Below are positions 25,513-37,158 of a stretch of 64,000 bases of DNA, one piece after another. The stretch spans positions 1,302,001-1,366,000 of the forward strand of contig NZ_CP043641.1 of NCBI RefSeq assembly GCF_014217625.1. The letters are read 5' to 3'. A program made the translations under genes and the position numbers. The notes under the pieces were generated by a model. That model was not told the DNA's origin. It saw nothing but the letters and a program-made list of their open reading frames with translations, and did not search any database. Each line of letters begins with the position of its first letter. The first letter of the stretch is position 1. Source of the stretch: Leifsonia shinshuensis (GTDB lineage Bacteria; Actinomycetota; Actinomycetes; Actinomycetales; Microbacteriaceae).

Positions 25513-26313
25513 TCAGCTTGCTGAACGCAGCACCGCGCTGAGCTTGCCCGGGACTCCGACGACCTCGGGGACGACCAGGTCGAGCTCCCCCGGACGGTCC
25601 ACCGATCGCGTCAGCTCGTAGCCCTCGGCGGCGGCCCACGCGAGGAGCGCGTCCGTGGAGGCGAAATCCTCGCCGTGCTCGAGAATGGCACGGGTGAACA
25701 GGCCCTTGGCCTGCTTGTTGAAGTGGTTGAGCGCGCGCACCGTCCCGCTTTCGTCGCGCGCCAGCACCCGGAGGTAGTGCACGCCCTCGCGCTCCGGCAG
25801 CGGGCCGAGCGCGGCGTAGCCCTCCGACCGGAGGTCGAGGATGACGCCGTCGACCACCGCGAGCTCGGCCGCGCAGACCTCTGCCCAGCGCTTCTTGAGC
25901 GTCGGCGACAGTCGCGAGTCGAACGAGAGCCGGTAGGCCGGGATGCGGTCGTCCGCCCGGACGAGCCCCAGCAGCGCGGACTGCACAGCGACGGAGCGTG
26001 CGGCGAACCGCCACTGCTCCTCCGTCAGCGACGGCGCGTCGAGCGCGTCGTAGAGAACACCCGTGTAGCGGAGCAACGCGGGCATCGTCTCGGCCCTGCG
26101 AAGACCCCGATTGCGGACGATCTCGCTCGCCTGCTTCGGACCCAGCTTCAGCGCCTTCGCCGCAGCCTCCGGAGTCCGCGAGAGCGCGACCGTATCGGCG
26201 ACGACGCCGCGGCGCGTCGCGTTCAGGGCTGGGAAACCCAAGGACTTCACGGCGAGCGGTGTCGCCTCTCCCCCGTCGCGTTTGGTCTCCGACGGGGGCA
26301 GCAGGACGAGCAC
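25513..26313 (-). CDS. yaaA: Peroxide stress protein YaaA
   Basis: 266 residues, DUF328/UPF0246 family. The N-terminal 'LLPPSETK' and the later 'LNHFNKQAKGLFTR' are the diagnostic motifs. The E. coli protein lowers free iron and DNA damage under hydrogen peroxide and binds DNA; the exact chemistry is unsettled. The GTG start directly abuts the stop of the upstream P-loop kinase gene, so yaaA is at the tail of the ATP synthase transcript or a sub-operon of it. Confidence 0.9.
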   Translation of the reverse strand: MLVLLPPSETKRDGGEATPLAVKSLGFPALNATRRGVVADTVALSRTPEAAAKALKLGPKQASEIVRNRGLRRAETMPALLRYTGVLYDALDAPSLTEEQWRFAARSVAVQSALLGLVRADDRIPAYRLSFDSRLSPTLKKRWAEVCAAELAVVDGVILDLRSEGYAALGPLPEREGVHYLRVLARDESGTVRALNHFNKQAKGLFTRAILEHGEDFASTDALLAWAAAEGYELTRSVDRPGELDLVVPEVVGVPGKLSAVLRSAS

Positions 26314-26871
26314 TCAGCGCTCCAGGAAGGCGAGCGCCGCGTCGATGTTCTCGCCCAGTGGGCGGGAGGTGTCCAAGGTCACCCGCGGCAGCGACGCCGC
26401 GGCGCCCTTCCACTCGGAGTAGTCGTCCACGCTCTGCTCGACCTGGTAGGCGGCGATCAGGCCGGTGCGTTTGGCGAGACGCTCCTCGTGCAGCTCGTCG
26501 TCGGAGCAGACCGTCTCGACCACGCGCAGCTTCACGCCGCAGCGCTCGGCCAGGTCGCGCCACTGCAGGCGCGCCGGCTCGACGGCGTTGACGGCGTCCA
26601 CGACGACCGAGTGACCGCTGATGAGCACCTGCTCGGCCATCCGCTCCGCCACCAGGTAGGCGGCGAGGCCGGTGGGCTGGTCGGCGTCGATGCCCGCCTT
26701 GAGGATCGCGCCCTCGATCGGGTCCACCGAAATCGCCGTGGCGCCGAGCCGGCCCGCGATGATCTCCGCGATGGTGGACTTGCCCGAACCAGGAAGCCCC
26801 GCCGTCACGATCAGCACGGGGACGCGGACGTCGCCGAACTGCCGTTCGAGCGGGGCTTTCTGTTCGGCCAT
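26314..26871 (-). CDS. P-loop AAA-type kinase/ATPase
   Basis: 185 residues. A single nucleotide-kinase-like domain with Walker A 'GLPGSGKST' (residues 25-33), 'ISVDPIEGAIL' and 'VVVDAVNAVEPAR' (likely substrate or Walker B-type Asp). It resembles zeta-toxin/chloramphenicol-phosphotransferase-like small-molecule kinases; the phosphate acceptor is unknown. It starts two bases from the atpC stop, so it is co-transcribed with ATP synthase. An ATG at 26871 is chosen because the longer frame upstream only shadows atpC. Confidence 0.8.
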   Translation of the reverse strand: MAEQKAPLERQFGDVRVPVLIVTAGLPGSGKSTIAEIIAGRLGATAISVDPIEGAILKAGIDADQPTGLAAYLVAERMAEQVLISGHSVVVDAVNAVEPARLQWRDLAERCGVKLRVVETVCSDDELHEERLAKRTGLIAAYQVEQSVDDYSEWKGAAASLPRVTLDTSRPLGENIDAALAFLER

Positions 26872-26873
26872 GG

Positions 26874-27134
26874 TCAGACCAGCTCCGCCTGACGGGCCAC
26901 GATCGTGACGGTGTTGTTCTCCACGGAGAGGAAGCCGTCGTCGGCCTGCGCCGCGATCGACTCCCCGCCGTTCAGGGTCACGCGCACCTCGCCCTGGGCG
27001 AGGATGGCGAGCAGCGGCTCGTGGCCGGGCAGGATACCGATCTGCCCTTCCACGGTCCGTGCGACGACCATGCTCGCCTCGCCCGACCACACTTCGTGGT
27101 CGGCGGCGACGACGCTGACGGTGAGGACAGCCAT
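26874..27134 (-). CDS. atpC: F1Fo ATP synthase epsilon subunit (short form)
   Basis: 86 residues, corresponding to the N-terminal beta-sandwich only ('TVSVVAADHEVWSGEA', 'GQIGILPGHEPLLAIL'). The C-terminal helical hairpin that inhibits ATP hydrolysis in E. coli and Bacillus is absent. The frame is intact and followed at once by the next gene, so it is the natural length here and not a truncation by frameshift. It follows atpD after one base. Confidence 0.94.
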   Translation of the reverse strand: MAVLTVSVVAADHEVWSGEASMVVARTVEGQIGILPGHEPLLAILAQGEVRVTLNGGESIAAQADDGFLSVENNTVTIVARQAELV

Positions 27135-27135
27135 G

Positions 27136-29524
<2,389 letters not shown>

Positions 29525-29550
29525 GTGTCTTCCTCAGTACCTATCCGTGC

Positions 29551-31188
29551 TCAGCGCTTCGCCTTGACGATGCGCTCCTGGTTGACGTCCTCCGTGGAGC
29601 TCGCCTCGAACTCCTCGCGCCCGACCGAGGCGAGCGGCTTGCCCTCGCCGGTCTGGAACTCGAGCTTGAACTTGTCGACCTCCTCGCCGAGCTTCGACAC
29701 GGTGTCGTCGTCGAGGACGTTCGTGTCGCGCAGGGTGGTGAGGATGTCGGTGTTGCGGCGCAGGTGGTCCAGCAGCTCGGCCTCGAAGCGGAGGATGTCC
29801 TCCACCGCGACCTCGTCCAGCTTGCCGTTGGTGCCGGCCCAGATCGAGACGACCTGCTCCTCCACCGGGAACGGCGAGTACTGCGGCTGCTTGAGCAGCT
29901 CGGTGAGGCGCGCGCCGCGGGCGAGCTGACGGCGGCTGGCCGCGTCGAGGTCGGACGCGAACATCGCGAACGCCTCGAGCGAGCGGTACTGCGCCAGCTC
30001 GAGCTTGAGCGTGCCGGAGACCTTCTTGATCGACTTGACCTGGGCGTCGCCGCCGACACGGGAGACCGAGATGCCGACGTCGACCGCGGGACGCTGGTTG
30101 GCGTTGAACAGGTCGGACTGAAGGAAGATCTGGCCGTCGGTGATCGAGATCACGTTGGTCGGGATGTACGCCGAGACGTCGTTCGCCTTGGTCTCGATGA
30201 TCGGCAGGCCGGTCATCGAGCCGGCGCCCAGCTCGTCGGAGAGCTTGGCGCAACGCTCCAGCAGGCGGGAGTGCAGGTAGAAGACGTCGCCCGGGTAGGC
30301 CTCGCGTCCCGGCGGACGGCGCAGGAGGAGCGAGACGGCGCGGTAGGCCTCAGCCTGCTTCGACAGGTCATCGAAGATGATGAGGACGTGCTTGCCGCCG
30401 TACATCCAGTGCTGGCCGATGGCCGAGCCGGTGTAGGGGGCGAGGTACTTGAAGCCCGCCGGGTCGGAGGCCGGGGCCGCGACGATGGTGGTGTACTCCA
30501 TCGCGCCGGCGTCCTCGAGCGCACCCTTCACCGAAGCGATGGTCGAGCCCTTCTGGCCGATCGCCACGTAGATGCAGCGCACCTGCTTGTTGACGTCGCC
30601 GGACTCCCAGTTGGCCTTCTGGTTGATGATCGTGTCGATCGCGATGGCCGTCTTGCCGGTCTGGCGGTCGCCGATGATGAGCTGGCGCTGGCCGCGGCCG
30701 ACGGGGATCATGGCGTCGATCGCCTTGATGCCGGTCTGGAGCGGCTCGTGCACCGACTTGCGCTGCATGACGCCAGGAGCCTGGAGCTCGAGCTCGCGGC
30801 GGCCCTCGGTCGCGATCTCGCCGAGGCCGTCGATCGGGTTGCCGAGCGGGTCGACCACGCGGCCGAGGTAGCCGTCGCCGACGGGGACGGAGAGGACCTC
30901 GCCGGTGCGGGTCACCTCCATGCCCTCGACGATGTCGTCGAACTCGCCGAGGACCACGACGCCGACCTCGTTCTCGTCGAGGTTCTGGGCGAGGCCCAGG
31001 GTGCCGTCCGCGAAGCGGATGAGCTCGTTCGCCATCACGCCGGGGAGGCCCTCGACGTGCGCGATGCCGTCGGACGCGTCGAGGACGTGCCCGACCTCGG
31101 TGGTCTCGGCCTTGGCCGGCTCGTACTTCGAGACGAAGTCCTTGAGCGCGTCCCGGATCTCATCGGGGCTGATCTGGATGTCTGCCAT
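29551..31188 (-). CDS. atpA: F1Fo ATP synthase alpha subunit
   Basis: 545 residues, the non-catalytic nucleotide-binding subunit. The P-loop '[15 protein letters not shown]' and '[12 protein letters not shown]' are present. The C-terminus has an extra acidic/basic tail of about 40 residues, typical of actinobacteria, where it helps suppress ATP hydrolysis in mycobacteria. It lies between atpH (34-base gap) and atpG. Confidence 0.97.
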   Translation of the reverse strand: MADIQISPDEIRDALKDFVSKYEPAKAETTEVGHVLDASDGIAHVEGLPGVMANELIRFADGTLGLAQNLDENEVGVVVLGEFDDIVEGMEVTRTGEVLSVPVGDGYLGRVVDPLGNPIDGLGEIATEGRRELELQAPGVMQRKSVHEPLQTGIKAIDAMIPVGRGQRQLIIGDRQTGKTAIAIDTIINQKANWESGDVNKQVRCIYVAIGQKGSTIASVKGALEDAGAMEYTTIVAAPASDPAGFKYLAPYTGSAIGQHWMYGGKHVLIIFDDLSKQAEAYRAVSLLLRRPPGREAYPGDVFYLHSRLLERCAKLSDELGAGSMTGLPIIETKANDVSAYIPTNVISITDGQIFLQSDLFNANQRPAVDVGISVSRVGGDAQVKSIKKVSGTLKLELAQYRSLEAFAMFASDLDAASRRQLARGARLTELLKQPQYSPFPVEEQVVSIWAGTNGKLDEVAVEDILRFEAELLDHLRRNTDILTTLRDTNVLDDDTVSKLGEEVDKFKLEFQTGEGKPLASVGREEFEASSTEDVNQERIVKAKR

Positions 31189-31222
31189 CGTTGTTCCCTA
31201 TCTGGGTTTCTCTGTCGGGCGG

Positions 31223-32014
31223 TCAGCCCGCGAGCTGAAGTCGGAGTTCGGTGAGGCGCGACGCGACGCTTCCGTCGATGACGTCGTCGCCGATCTGCAC
31301 GCGCAGACCGCCGAGGATCGCCGGGTCGACGACCTCGTTGAGCTTGAGGTCGCCGTACTTCGCGGCGAGGCTCGCGCGCAGGCGCTCGGCCTGCTCGGCC
31401 GGGAGCGGCATGGCCGTGACGACCGTGGCGATCGTCTGGCCGTACTGGGCGGCGACGATGCGCGCGGCGTCGCGGAGCGACTCGCGGATGCTGCGGCCTC
31501 GCGGCTGCAGCACGAGCTGGCGAGCGATCGCGACGGTCTGCATCGAAGCCTTGCCCGCGAGCAGGCGCTCGGCGAGAGCGGCCTTGGCCTCGGGAGCGGC
31601 GAGCTTGCTGCGGAGCGCGAGCTCGAGCTGCGCGTCGGAGGTCACGGCGCCTCCGAACGCGAACAGCTCACCCGGGATGTCCACATTGCGCGGCGCGGAC
31701 GCGGCGATCGAGCGGATGCCGAGCTCCTCGATCGCGGCCAGGACGTCGTCCTGGCCGGACCAGCGCTCGCCGGCGACGACCGTCAGCAGCTCGACCGCGG
31801 GGGCCGAGAGCGACGCGAAGACGCGCTGGACCAGCGCGGCCTTGCCGTCGGCGGGCGCCGAGGGGTCGCTGAGGACCGCACGGAGCTGGGCCGAGTCGGC
31901 GACGACTCGTCCTGCGGCGAACAGGTCTTCAGCCGTCGTCAGATCGGCCTTGGACCCGAGCCCGGCGAGCGCCTGGACGGATCGGGCCAGTGCTTCTCTG
32001 GAGGCGCTTCCCAT
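31223..32014 (-). CDS. atpH: F1Fo ATP synthase delta subunit
   Basis: 263 residues, considerably longer than the roughly 177 residues of E. coli, as expected in actinobacteria. The helical N-terminal domain binds the alpha subunits; the C-terminal signature 'LNEVVDPAILGGLRVQIGDDVIDGSV' (core 'DPAILGGLRV') contacts subunit b. Its start shares one base with the atpF stop (TGATG), so translation is coupled. It is not the b-delta fusion found in mycobacteria. Confidence 0.95.
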   Translation of the reverse strand: MGSASREALARSVQALAGLGSKADLTTAEDLFAAGRVVADSAQLRAVLSDPSAPADGKAALVQRVFASLSAPAVELLTVVAGERWSGQDDVLAAIEELGIRSIAASAPRNVDIPGELFAFGGAVTSDAQLELALRSKLAAPEAKAALAERLLAGKASMQTVAIARQLVLQPRGRSIRESLRDAARIVAAQYGQTIATVVTAMPLPAEQAERLRASLAAKYGDLKLNEVVDPAILGGLRVQIGDDVIDGSVASRLTELRLQLAG

Positions 32015-32574
32015 CAGTTGCCCGACCCTGCCTTCTGGGCTTCGCTGGACTCGAGGTCGGCCAGGAACCGGTCGACGATGGCCTGGGCCTTCTTGTCGTC
32101 GGTGAGCACCTCGCCGACCACGCCGGACGCGAGGTCGATCGCGAGCGAGCCGACCTCGCCGCGGAGCGAGACGAGCGCGCCCTGGCGCTCCGCCTCGATC
32201 TGGGCCTGGGCGGCAGCGGTCACGCGCGCGGCCTCGGCCGTGGCGTTGTCCTTGGCCTCCGCGACGATCTTCTGGCCGTCGGTGCGGGCCGTCTCGCGGA
32301 TCTTGGCCGCCTCCGCACGCGCGTCGGCGAGCTGGGCGGTGTACTCCTCGAGCAGCGCTTCGGCCTTGTGCTGAGCCTCGTCGGCCTTCGCGATGTTTCC
32401 CTCGATCGCTTCTGCGCGCTCATCCAGGAGCTTCCGCATGCGCGGAAGGACCAGCTTCCAGAAGAAGAACAGGATGATGACGAAACAGATCGCCGAGGCG
32501 ATGATGTCCGGCCACGCGGGGATCAGCGGGTTGTGCGTCTCCTCCGTCGCGGCGATCACGACACTGTTGAGCAT
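32014..32574 (-). CDS. atpF: F1Fo ATP synthase subunit b
   Basis: 186 residues. One membrane helix (about 22-44, 'IIASAICFVIILFFFWKLVLP') is followed by a long charged, Ala-rich coiled coil with 'LLDERAEAIEGNIAKADEA', the peripheral stalk. A single b gene is present, so the stalk is a homodimer. It lies between atpE (31-base gap) and atpH. Confidence 0.95.
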   Translation of the reverse strand: MLNSVVIAATEETHNPLIPAWPDIIASAICFVIILFFFWKLVLPRMRKLLDERAEAIEGNIAKADEAQHKAEALLEEYTAQLADARAEAAKIRETARTDGQKIVAEAKDNATAEAARVTAAAQAQIEAERQGALVSLRGEVGSLAIDLASGVVGEVLTDDKKAQAIVDRFLADLESSEAQKAGSGN

Positions 32575-32605
32575 CGTTCCTCCTTACGGGGTGGGCTAAA
32601 GAGGA

Positions 32606-32878
<273 letters not shown>

Positions 32879-33721
32879 TTAGTGTTCCTCGGCGACTGCG
32901 AGCTGGATGTAGACAGCCGTGAGCAGTGCGAAGACGTAGGCCTGGAGGACAGCCACCAGGATCTCGAACAGGGTGAATGCGAAGCCGAAGGCGAAGGTGC
33001 CGACACCGAAGAGCGCCCACCAGCCGCCGGCCTCGAAGAAGAAGAACGAGGTCGCGGTGAAGAACAGGACGAGCAGCAGGTGCCCGACGACCATGTTCAT
33101 CAGGAGTCGCAGGGTCAGCGTGATCGGCCGCAGAATGAACGTCGAGATGAACTCGATCGGCGTCACGATGATGTAGAGGAAGGGCGGCACGCCGGGCGGG
33201 AACAGGGCGTTCTTGAAGAAGTTCTTCGGGCTCTTCTTGATGCCCGCGTAGATGAACGTGACGTACGCGACGATCGCGAGGAGCATCGGCAGCGCGATCA
33301 CCGAGGTGCCCGCGATGTTGAGGAACGGGATGGCGCCGGTCAGGTTGAAGAACAGGATCATGAAGAAGATCGTGGTCAGCAGCGGCAGGAAGCGGCGGCC
33401 GTCCTTGCGCCCGAGCAGGTCTTCGCCGATGTTGACGCGGACGAAGTCCAGGCCCATCTCGACGACCGACTGGAAGCGGCCGGGCACGATCGTCATCTTG
33501 CGGGTGCCGAGCCAGAAGACCAGGATCAGCACGACCAGCGCGAACAGACGCACCAGGACGATGCGGTTGAACTCGAGTCCGCCGATGGTGAACAGGGTCG
33601 GTGGGAAGAACTCGTTGATCGACGGGCCTTGGAAGCTTCCTCCATCGGAGCTTGCGGCCTGGACCAGCAGGTTCACAGCGTTAGCTAACAGCGCTATCTC
33701 CTGTTTCGGGGCGTCGAGCAT
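32879..33721 (-). CDS. atpB: F1Fo ATP synthase subunit a
   Basis: 280 residues from the ATG at 33721 (a GTG at 33751 would add ten residues). Five to six membrane helices are visible, with the essential Arg in 'LRLLMNMVVGHLL' on the proton path and 'FEILVAVLQAYVFALL' as the last helix. It is the first atp gene and forms the stator half-channels with subunit c. Upstream lies a small membrane-protein gene, then wecA. Confidence 0.95.
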   Translation of the reverse strand: MLDAPKQEIALLANAVNLLVQAASSDGGSFQGPSINEFFPPTLFTIGGLEFNRIVLVRLFALVVLILVFWLGTRKMTIVPGRFQSVVEMGLDFVRVNIGEDLLGRKDGRRFLPLLTTIFFMILFFNLTGAIPFLNIAGTSVIALPMLLAIVAYVTFIYAGIKKSPKNFFKNALFPPGVPPFLYIIVTPIEFISTFILRPITLTLRLLMNMVVGHLLLVLFFTATSFFFFEAGGWWALFGVGTFAFGFAFTLFEILVAVLQAYVFALLTAVYIQLAVAEEH

Positions 33722-33847
33722 AATGCTCTCGCGACGACGAACGGTGGACACCCGCGCTCGCGCGACCAGTGGTGCGAGGGCGCGTACGGGTGGGGGATCA
33801 CTGACAACTCTACAAGAGTTTTCAACCGGTAACGAATCGGATAAGGC

Positions 33848-34354
33848 TCAGCGTTTGTCCCCCGGCAGCGTGACGTCGCTGGCGTAGGGGATGCGCGACC
33901 GGAAGACCACGATCATGTCGACCACGAGCGACCCGATCACGCCCGCGATGAGGCTCAGGAACAGCACGACGGGGTTGATCCACGGCTGGTCGCGCAGCAG
34001 CAGGGCGAGCACGATGAAGAGCACGAACTTCACGATCCAGCCGCCCAGCACGATGCCGAAGAACAGCCCGACGAAGAGGTCGGAGCCGATGAAGCGGTTG
34101 GCGATCAGGATGCTGAGCGCGGTGATCCCGAGGAAGACCGCCGCCATCACGGTGCCGATCAGCGCGCTCGTGACGCCGACCCAGCCGGCGAAGATCCCGC
34201 CGAGCACCATCCCGACGACGGCGATGATCGCGGCGAGGATGAGGCCGTACTTGAGCACGTCCTTCAGCACAGGAGTCGAGGTCGGCTGCTGCGCGGCGGC
34301 CTTCGGGGTCTCGTCCGGCCGCGGGGCGGGGGCTCCGTCCTGGTGGTCGGTCAT
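33848..34354 (-). CDS. Membrane protein preceding the atp operon (AtpI-like position)
   Basis: 168 residues: a Pro/Gln/Ala-rich polar N-terminus (1-30) and four predicted helices (about 36-56, 62-83, 94-118, 124-150). It holds the place of atpI (Fo assembly/Mg transport protein) in front of atpB, but I cannot identify AtpI motifs with confidence, so the role is inferred from position only. The ATG at 34354 overlaps the wecA stop (ATGA). 127 bases separate its stop from atpB. Confidence 0.72.
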   Translation of the reverse strand: MTDHQDGAPAPRPDETPKAAAQQPTSTPVLKDVLKYGLILAAIIAVVGMVLGGIFAGWVGVTSALIGTVMAAVFLGITALSILIANRFIGSDLFVGLFFGIVLGGWIVKFVLFIVLALLLRDQPWINPVVLFLSLIAGVIGSLVVDMIVVFRSRIPYASDVTLPGDKR

Positions 34355-35628
34355 CGGGTCTCCTTGCTGGTGGGGTCGGCGCCGGCGCCCGGCGGTGTCG
34401 TGACGGGGCCGCTGGTGGTGACGGGGATCTGCTCGCTGGCGATGTCGAGCGCGTCGTACTTCGCGGTCTCCTCGGCTTCCTTGCTGCCCGCCGGGGCGAG
34501 CTCGGCCACGGCCTCGTTCAGCTTGCGGCGGCTGAGCGGGGCCAGGGTGATCGCGGTGCAGATCACGAGGCCGATCGCGACGAAGACGATCGCCATCCAG
34601 TACGGGTCGAAGAAGAACAGCAGGCAGCCGATCGAGAGCACGGCAGTCCACGCGTAGAAGATCAGCACGGCGTGCAGGTGGGTGTGGCCCATGTCGAGCA
34701 GCCGGTGGTGGAGGTGCTTGCGGTCGGCGCTGAACGGCGACTTACCCGCGCGCAGGCGGCGCACGACGGCGAGGCCGAAGTCGAGCAGCGGGATGACGAG
34801 CACCGCGAACGGGATGGTCACCGGGATGAACGCGGGAACCAGCGACGACTTGCCGAGCGTCTGCAGGGCCTCGGGATTGATCGTGCCGGTGACCGAGATC
34901 GCGGAGGTCGCCATCAGCAGGCCGATCAGCAGCGCTCCCGCATCGCCCATGAACATCTTCGCCGGGTGCCAGTTCAGCGGCAGGAAGCCCGCGCACGCGC
35001 CGACCAGGATCGCCGCGATGACGCCGGCCAGGCTGAAGTAGTTCTGCGGGCTGATGTCGCGCTGCAGCAGGTACGTGTAGACGAGGAACGTGCCGTTGGC
35101 GATGAGGGCGACGCCGGCGACCAGGCCGTCCAGCCCGTCGATGAAGTTGATCGCGTTCATCACGAGCACGATCGCGAACAGCGTGATCACGATGCTCATC
35201 ACCGGGGAGCCGATGGTGAGGCCGCCGATCGGCAGCGAGTAGATCTGCACGCCCAGCCAGGCCACGATGCCCGCCGCGACGAACTGGCCGGCGAGCTTGG
35301 TCATCCAGTCGAGGTCCCAGAGGTCGTCGGCCACGCCGAGCACGACGATGAGCAACGCAGCGCCCAGGATCGCGATGATCGGACCCGCGTCCGAGAAGAT
35401 CAGCGACAGCACGCCGAACTGGCTGGACAGCAGCCACGAGACGCCGAACGCCACGAGGATGCCGAGGAACATCGCGACGCCGCCGAGCCGCGGCGTCGGC
35501 CGGGTGTGGACGTCGCGCTCCCGGATCTTCGGGTAGAGCTTGAAGCGCATGGAGACCTTGTAGACCACCACCGACATCCCGAACGTGATCACGGCCGAGA
35601 TGAGCGCGAGAGCGAGGAAGAGGGTCAC
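34351..35628 (-). CDS. wecA: Undecaprenyl-phosphate glycosyl-1-phosphate transferase (WecA/TagO/MraY family)
   Basis: 425 residues with about eleven helices. Motifs of the polyprenyl-phosphate sugar-1-phosphate transferases are clear: 'KIRERDVHTRPTPRLGG' near the N-terminus, 'ADDLWDLDW', 'NAINFIDGLDGL' and the cytoplasmic 'DRKHLHHRLLDMGH' histidine loop. It starts lipid-linked synthesis of a cell-wall polymer (teichoic/teichuronic-like or arabinogalactan-like) by transferring GlcNAc-1-P or a similar sugar. The polar C-terminal extension of about 60 residues is common in actinobacteria. It follows sua5 after three bases. Confidence 0.92.
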   Translation of the reverse strand: MTLFLALALISAVITFGMSVVVYKVSMRFKLYPKIRERDVHTRPTPRLGGVAMFLGILVAFGVSWLLSSQFGVLSLIFSDAGPIIAILGAALLIVVLGVADDLWDLDWMTKLAGQFVAAGIVAWLGVQIYSLPIGGLTIGSPVMSIVITLFAIVLVMNAINFIDGLDGLVAGVALIANGTFLVYTYLLQRDISPQNYFSLAGVIAAILVGACAGFLPLNWHPAKMFMGDAGALLIGLLMATSAISVTGTINPEALQTLGKSSLVPAFIPVTIPFAVLVIPLLDFGLAVVRRLRAGKSPFSADRKHLHHRLLDMGHTHLHAVLIFYAWTAVLSIGCLLFFFDPYWMAIVFVAIGLVICTAITLAPLSRRKLNEAVAELAPAGSKEAEETAKYDALDIASEQIPVTTSGPVTTPPGAGADPTSKETR

Positions 35629-35631
35629 GGC

Positions 35632-36387
35632 TCAGGTGTCCGCGGCGGTGTCGGCGGTCGCGTCCGTCTCGACCGCGTCGTCGTCCGCCCGGTCCGCCGT
35701 CTCGTCGTCGGCGAGCGCGTCGCCCACGACGGCGCGGAGCTGCTCGGCCGAGATGACGCCGTGGCGGAGGATGCGGAGCTTGCCCGCTCCCGCGGCGAGC
35801 GCGGTCGCGTCGACGATGGTGGACGAGGAGTCCTTGCCCTCGACGCGCTCGTAGGCGGTGCCGGCCTCTCCCCCGTCGAGGTAGATGGACACGGACTCGC
35901 CGAGCATGGCCTCCGCCTCCGCGGCGGTGCGGGCGGCGGGACGGCCGGTGAGGTTGGCGGAGGACACGGCGAGCGGGCCGGTCTCGGACAGGATCTCGAG
36001 CGCGATCCGGTCCTGCGGCATGCGCAGCGCGACGGTGCCTTTGGTCTCGCCGAGGTCCCAGACCAGGGAGGGCGCGGCGGGAAGGACGATGGTGAGGCCG
36101 CCCGGCCAGAACGCCTGCACGAGCGCGTCGACCTCGGCGGGGACGTGCTCGGCCAGCGCGGCGAGCGTGGGGATGCCGGGCACGAGGACGGGCGGCGGCG
36201 ACTGGCGGCCGCGTCCCTTCGCGTCGAGCAGGCGCTGCACCGCGGCCGGGCTGAACGCGTCGGCTGCGACGCCGTAGACGGTGTCGGTGGGGATCACGAC
36301 GAGCTCGCCGCGGCCGATGGCGCCGCGGGCGAGGCGCGTGCCGGTGAGCAGTTCGGAGTCGACGGAGCAGTCGTAGATGGGAGCCAT
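35632..36387 (-). CDS. L-threonylcarbamoyladenylate synthase (Sua5/YrdC)
   Basis: 251 residues from the ATG at 36387; another ATG lies twelve bases upstream. The YrdC fold is shown by 'VVIPTDTVYGVAADAF', 'LLDAKGRG', 'FWPGGLTIVL', 'TVALRMPQD' and 'PLAVSSANLTGRPA'. It condenses threonine, bicarbonate and ATP to threonylcarbamoyl-AMP for the t6A37 modification of ANN-decoding tRNAs. After the core there is only a short acidic Ala/Asp tail, so it is between the short TsaC and full Sua5 forms. It heads the sua5-wecA-atp run; prmC, its usual upstream partner, is 3.6 kb away. Confidence 0.92.
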   Translation of the reverse strand: MAPIYDCSVDSELLTGTRLARGAIGRGELVVIPTDTVYGVAADAFSPAAVQRLLDAKGRGRQSPPPVLVPGIPTLAALAEHVPAEVDALVQAFWPGGLTIVLPAAPSLVWDLGETKGTVALRMPQDRIALEILSETGPLAVSSANLTGRPAARTAAEAEAMLGESVSIYLDGGEAGTAYERVEGKDSSSTIVDATALAAGAGKLRILRHGVISAEQLRAVVGDALADDETADRADDDAVETDATADTAADT

Positions 36388-36397
36388 GACGGCACCC

Positions 36398-36403
36398 ATG
36401 ATA
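36398..36403 (-). promoter_or_regulatory. Putative -10 box of the sua5-wecA-atp run
   Basis: TATCAT on the minus strand, ten bases before the ATG at 36387. Confidence 0.33.
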
Positions 36404-36466
36404 GTTGAGCCACTGCAAGGTTCTCTGCGACCGCGCGCACCGGTAGGGCGCAGACCTGCGCGGGGC

Positions 36467-36472
36467 GATACT
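36467..36472 (+). promoter_or_regulatory. Putative -10 box of the HAD phosphatase gene
   Basis: GATACT, seven bases before the ATG at 36480. Confidence 0.3.
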
Positions 36473-36479
36473 GGTGGCG

Positions 36480-37106
36480 ATGGACGTCTACTTCTTCGAC
36501 TGCGACAAGACCCTGTACGACTACGACTTCCACAAACGGCTCCCCCGCCTCGCCGAGCTGAGCGGCGTGAGCCAGTACCGGCTCGCGTCGAGCTGGTGGG
36601 CCGGCGGCCACGAGCGTGCCGCCGAGATCGGCGAGTACGCCACCAGCGAGGAGTACCTCGCGGCGTTCGCCGAGGTGACCGGGGGCCGCCTCACCCTGGA
36701 GCAGTGGCAAGAGGCCAGGGCGTCCGCCATGACCCGGATCGACGGCTCGATAGAGGCGCTGCGCGTCGCCGCGGGACTCGGGACGGTCTCCCTGCTCTCC
36801 AACAACCCGATCCCGTTCAAGGACTCCCTGCCCGTGCTGGCGCCGGACGTCGCGGAGCTCCTGGGCGGCAACGACCTGGTCTCCGCCGTGCTCGGCGCCC
36901 GCAAGCCGGAGCGGCGGATCTACACGCGCGCGCTCGGACGGTTCGGCGCGCGGCCGGAGGACGCCATCCTGTTCGACGACTCGCTCGCGAACGTGGAGGG
37001 CGCCCGCGAGGCGGGGATGCAGGCGTACCACTTCACGCGGGACGAGGACGGGACGTTCGACACCGACGGGCTGCTGGCGGCGGTCCGGGCGTTCGCGGAG
37101 CGGTGA
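36480..37106 (+). CDS. HAD-superfamily phosphatase (pyrimidine 5'-nucleotidase-like)
   Basis: 208 residues from the ATG at 36480 (a GTG two codons earlier is possible). The first HAD motif 'YFFDCDKTLYDYD' has both Asp residues, 'LLSNNP' is motif II, 'LGARKPERRIYTRAL' carries motif III Lys, and 'ILFDDSLANVEGAREAG' motif IV. The Sdt1/YjjG-like arrangement with a helical cap suggests a nucleotide phosphatase. It has its own promoter (GATACT) and is convergent with an ABC permease across a hairpin. Confidence 0.87.
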   Translation: MDVYFFDCDKTLYDYDFHKRLPRLAELSGVSQYRLASSWWAGGHERAAEIGEYATSEEYLAAFAEVTGGRLTLEQWQEARASAMTRIDGSIEALRVAAGLGTVSLLSNNPIPFKDSLPVLAPDVAELLGGNDLVSAVLGARKPERRIYTRALGRFGARPEDAILFDDSLANVEGAREAGMQAYHFTRDEDGTFDTDGLLAAVRAFAER

Positions 37107-37131
37107 GAGGCCGGGCGGTACCCGGCCTCTC
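37105..37131. terminator. Bidirectional hairpin terminator
   Basis: GAGAGGCCGGG and its exact complement around a five-base loop, placed between the convergent HAD and ABC permease genes. Confidence 0.65.
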
Positions 37132-37158
37132 AGCGGTGCGACGGCCTCCCCGTCGGGT

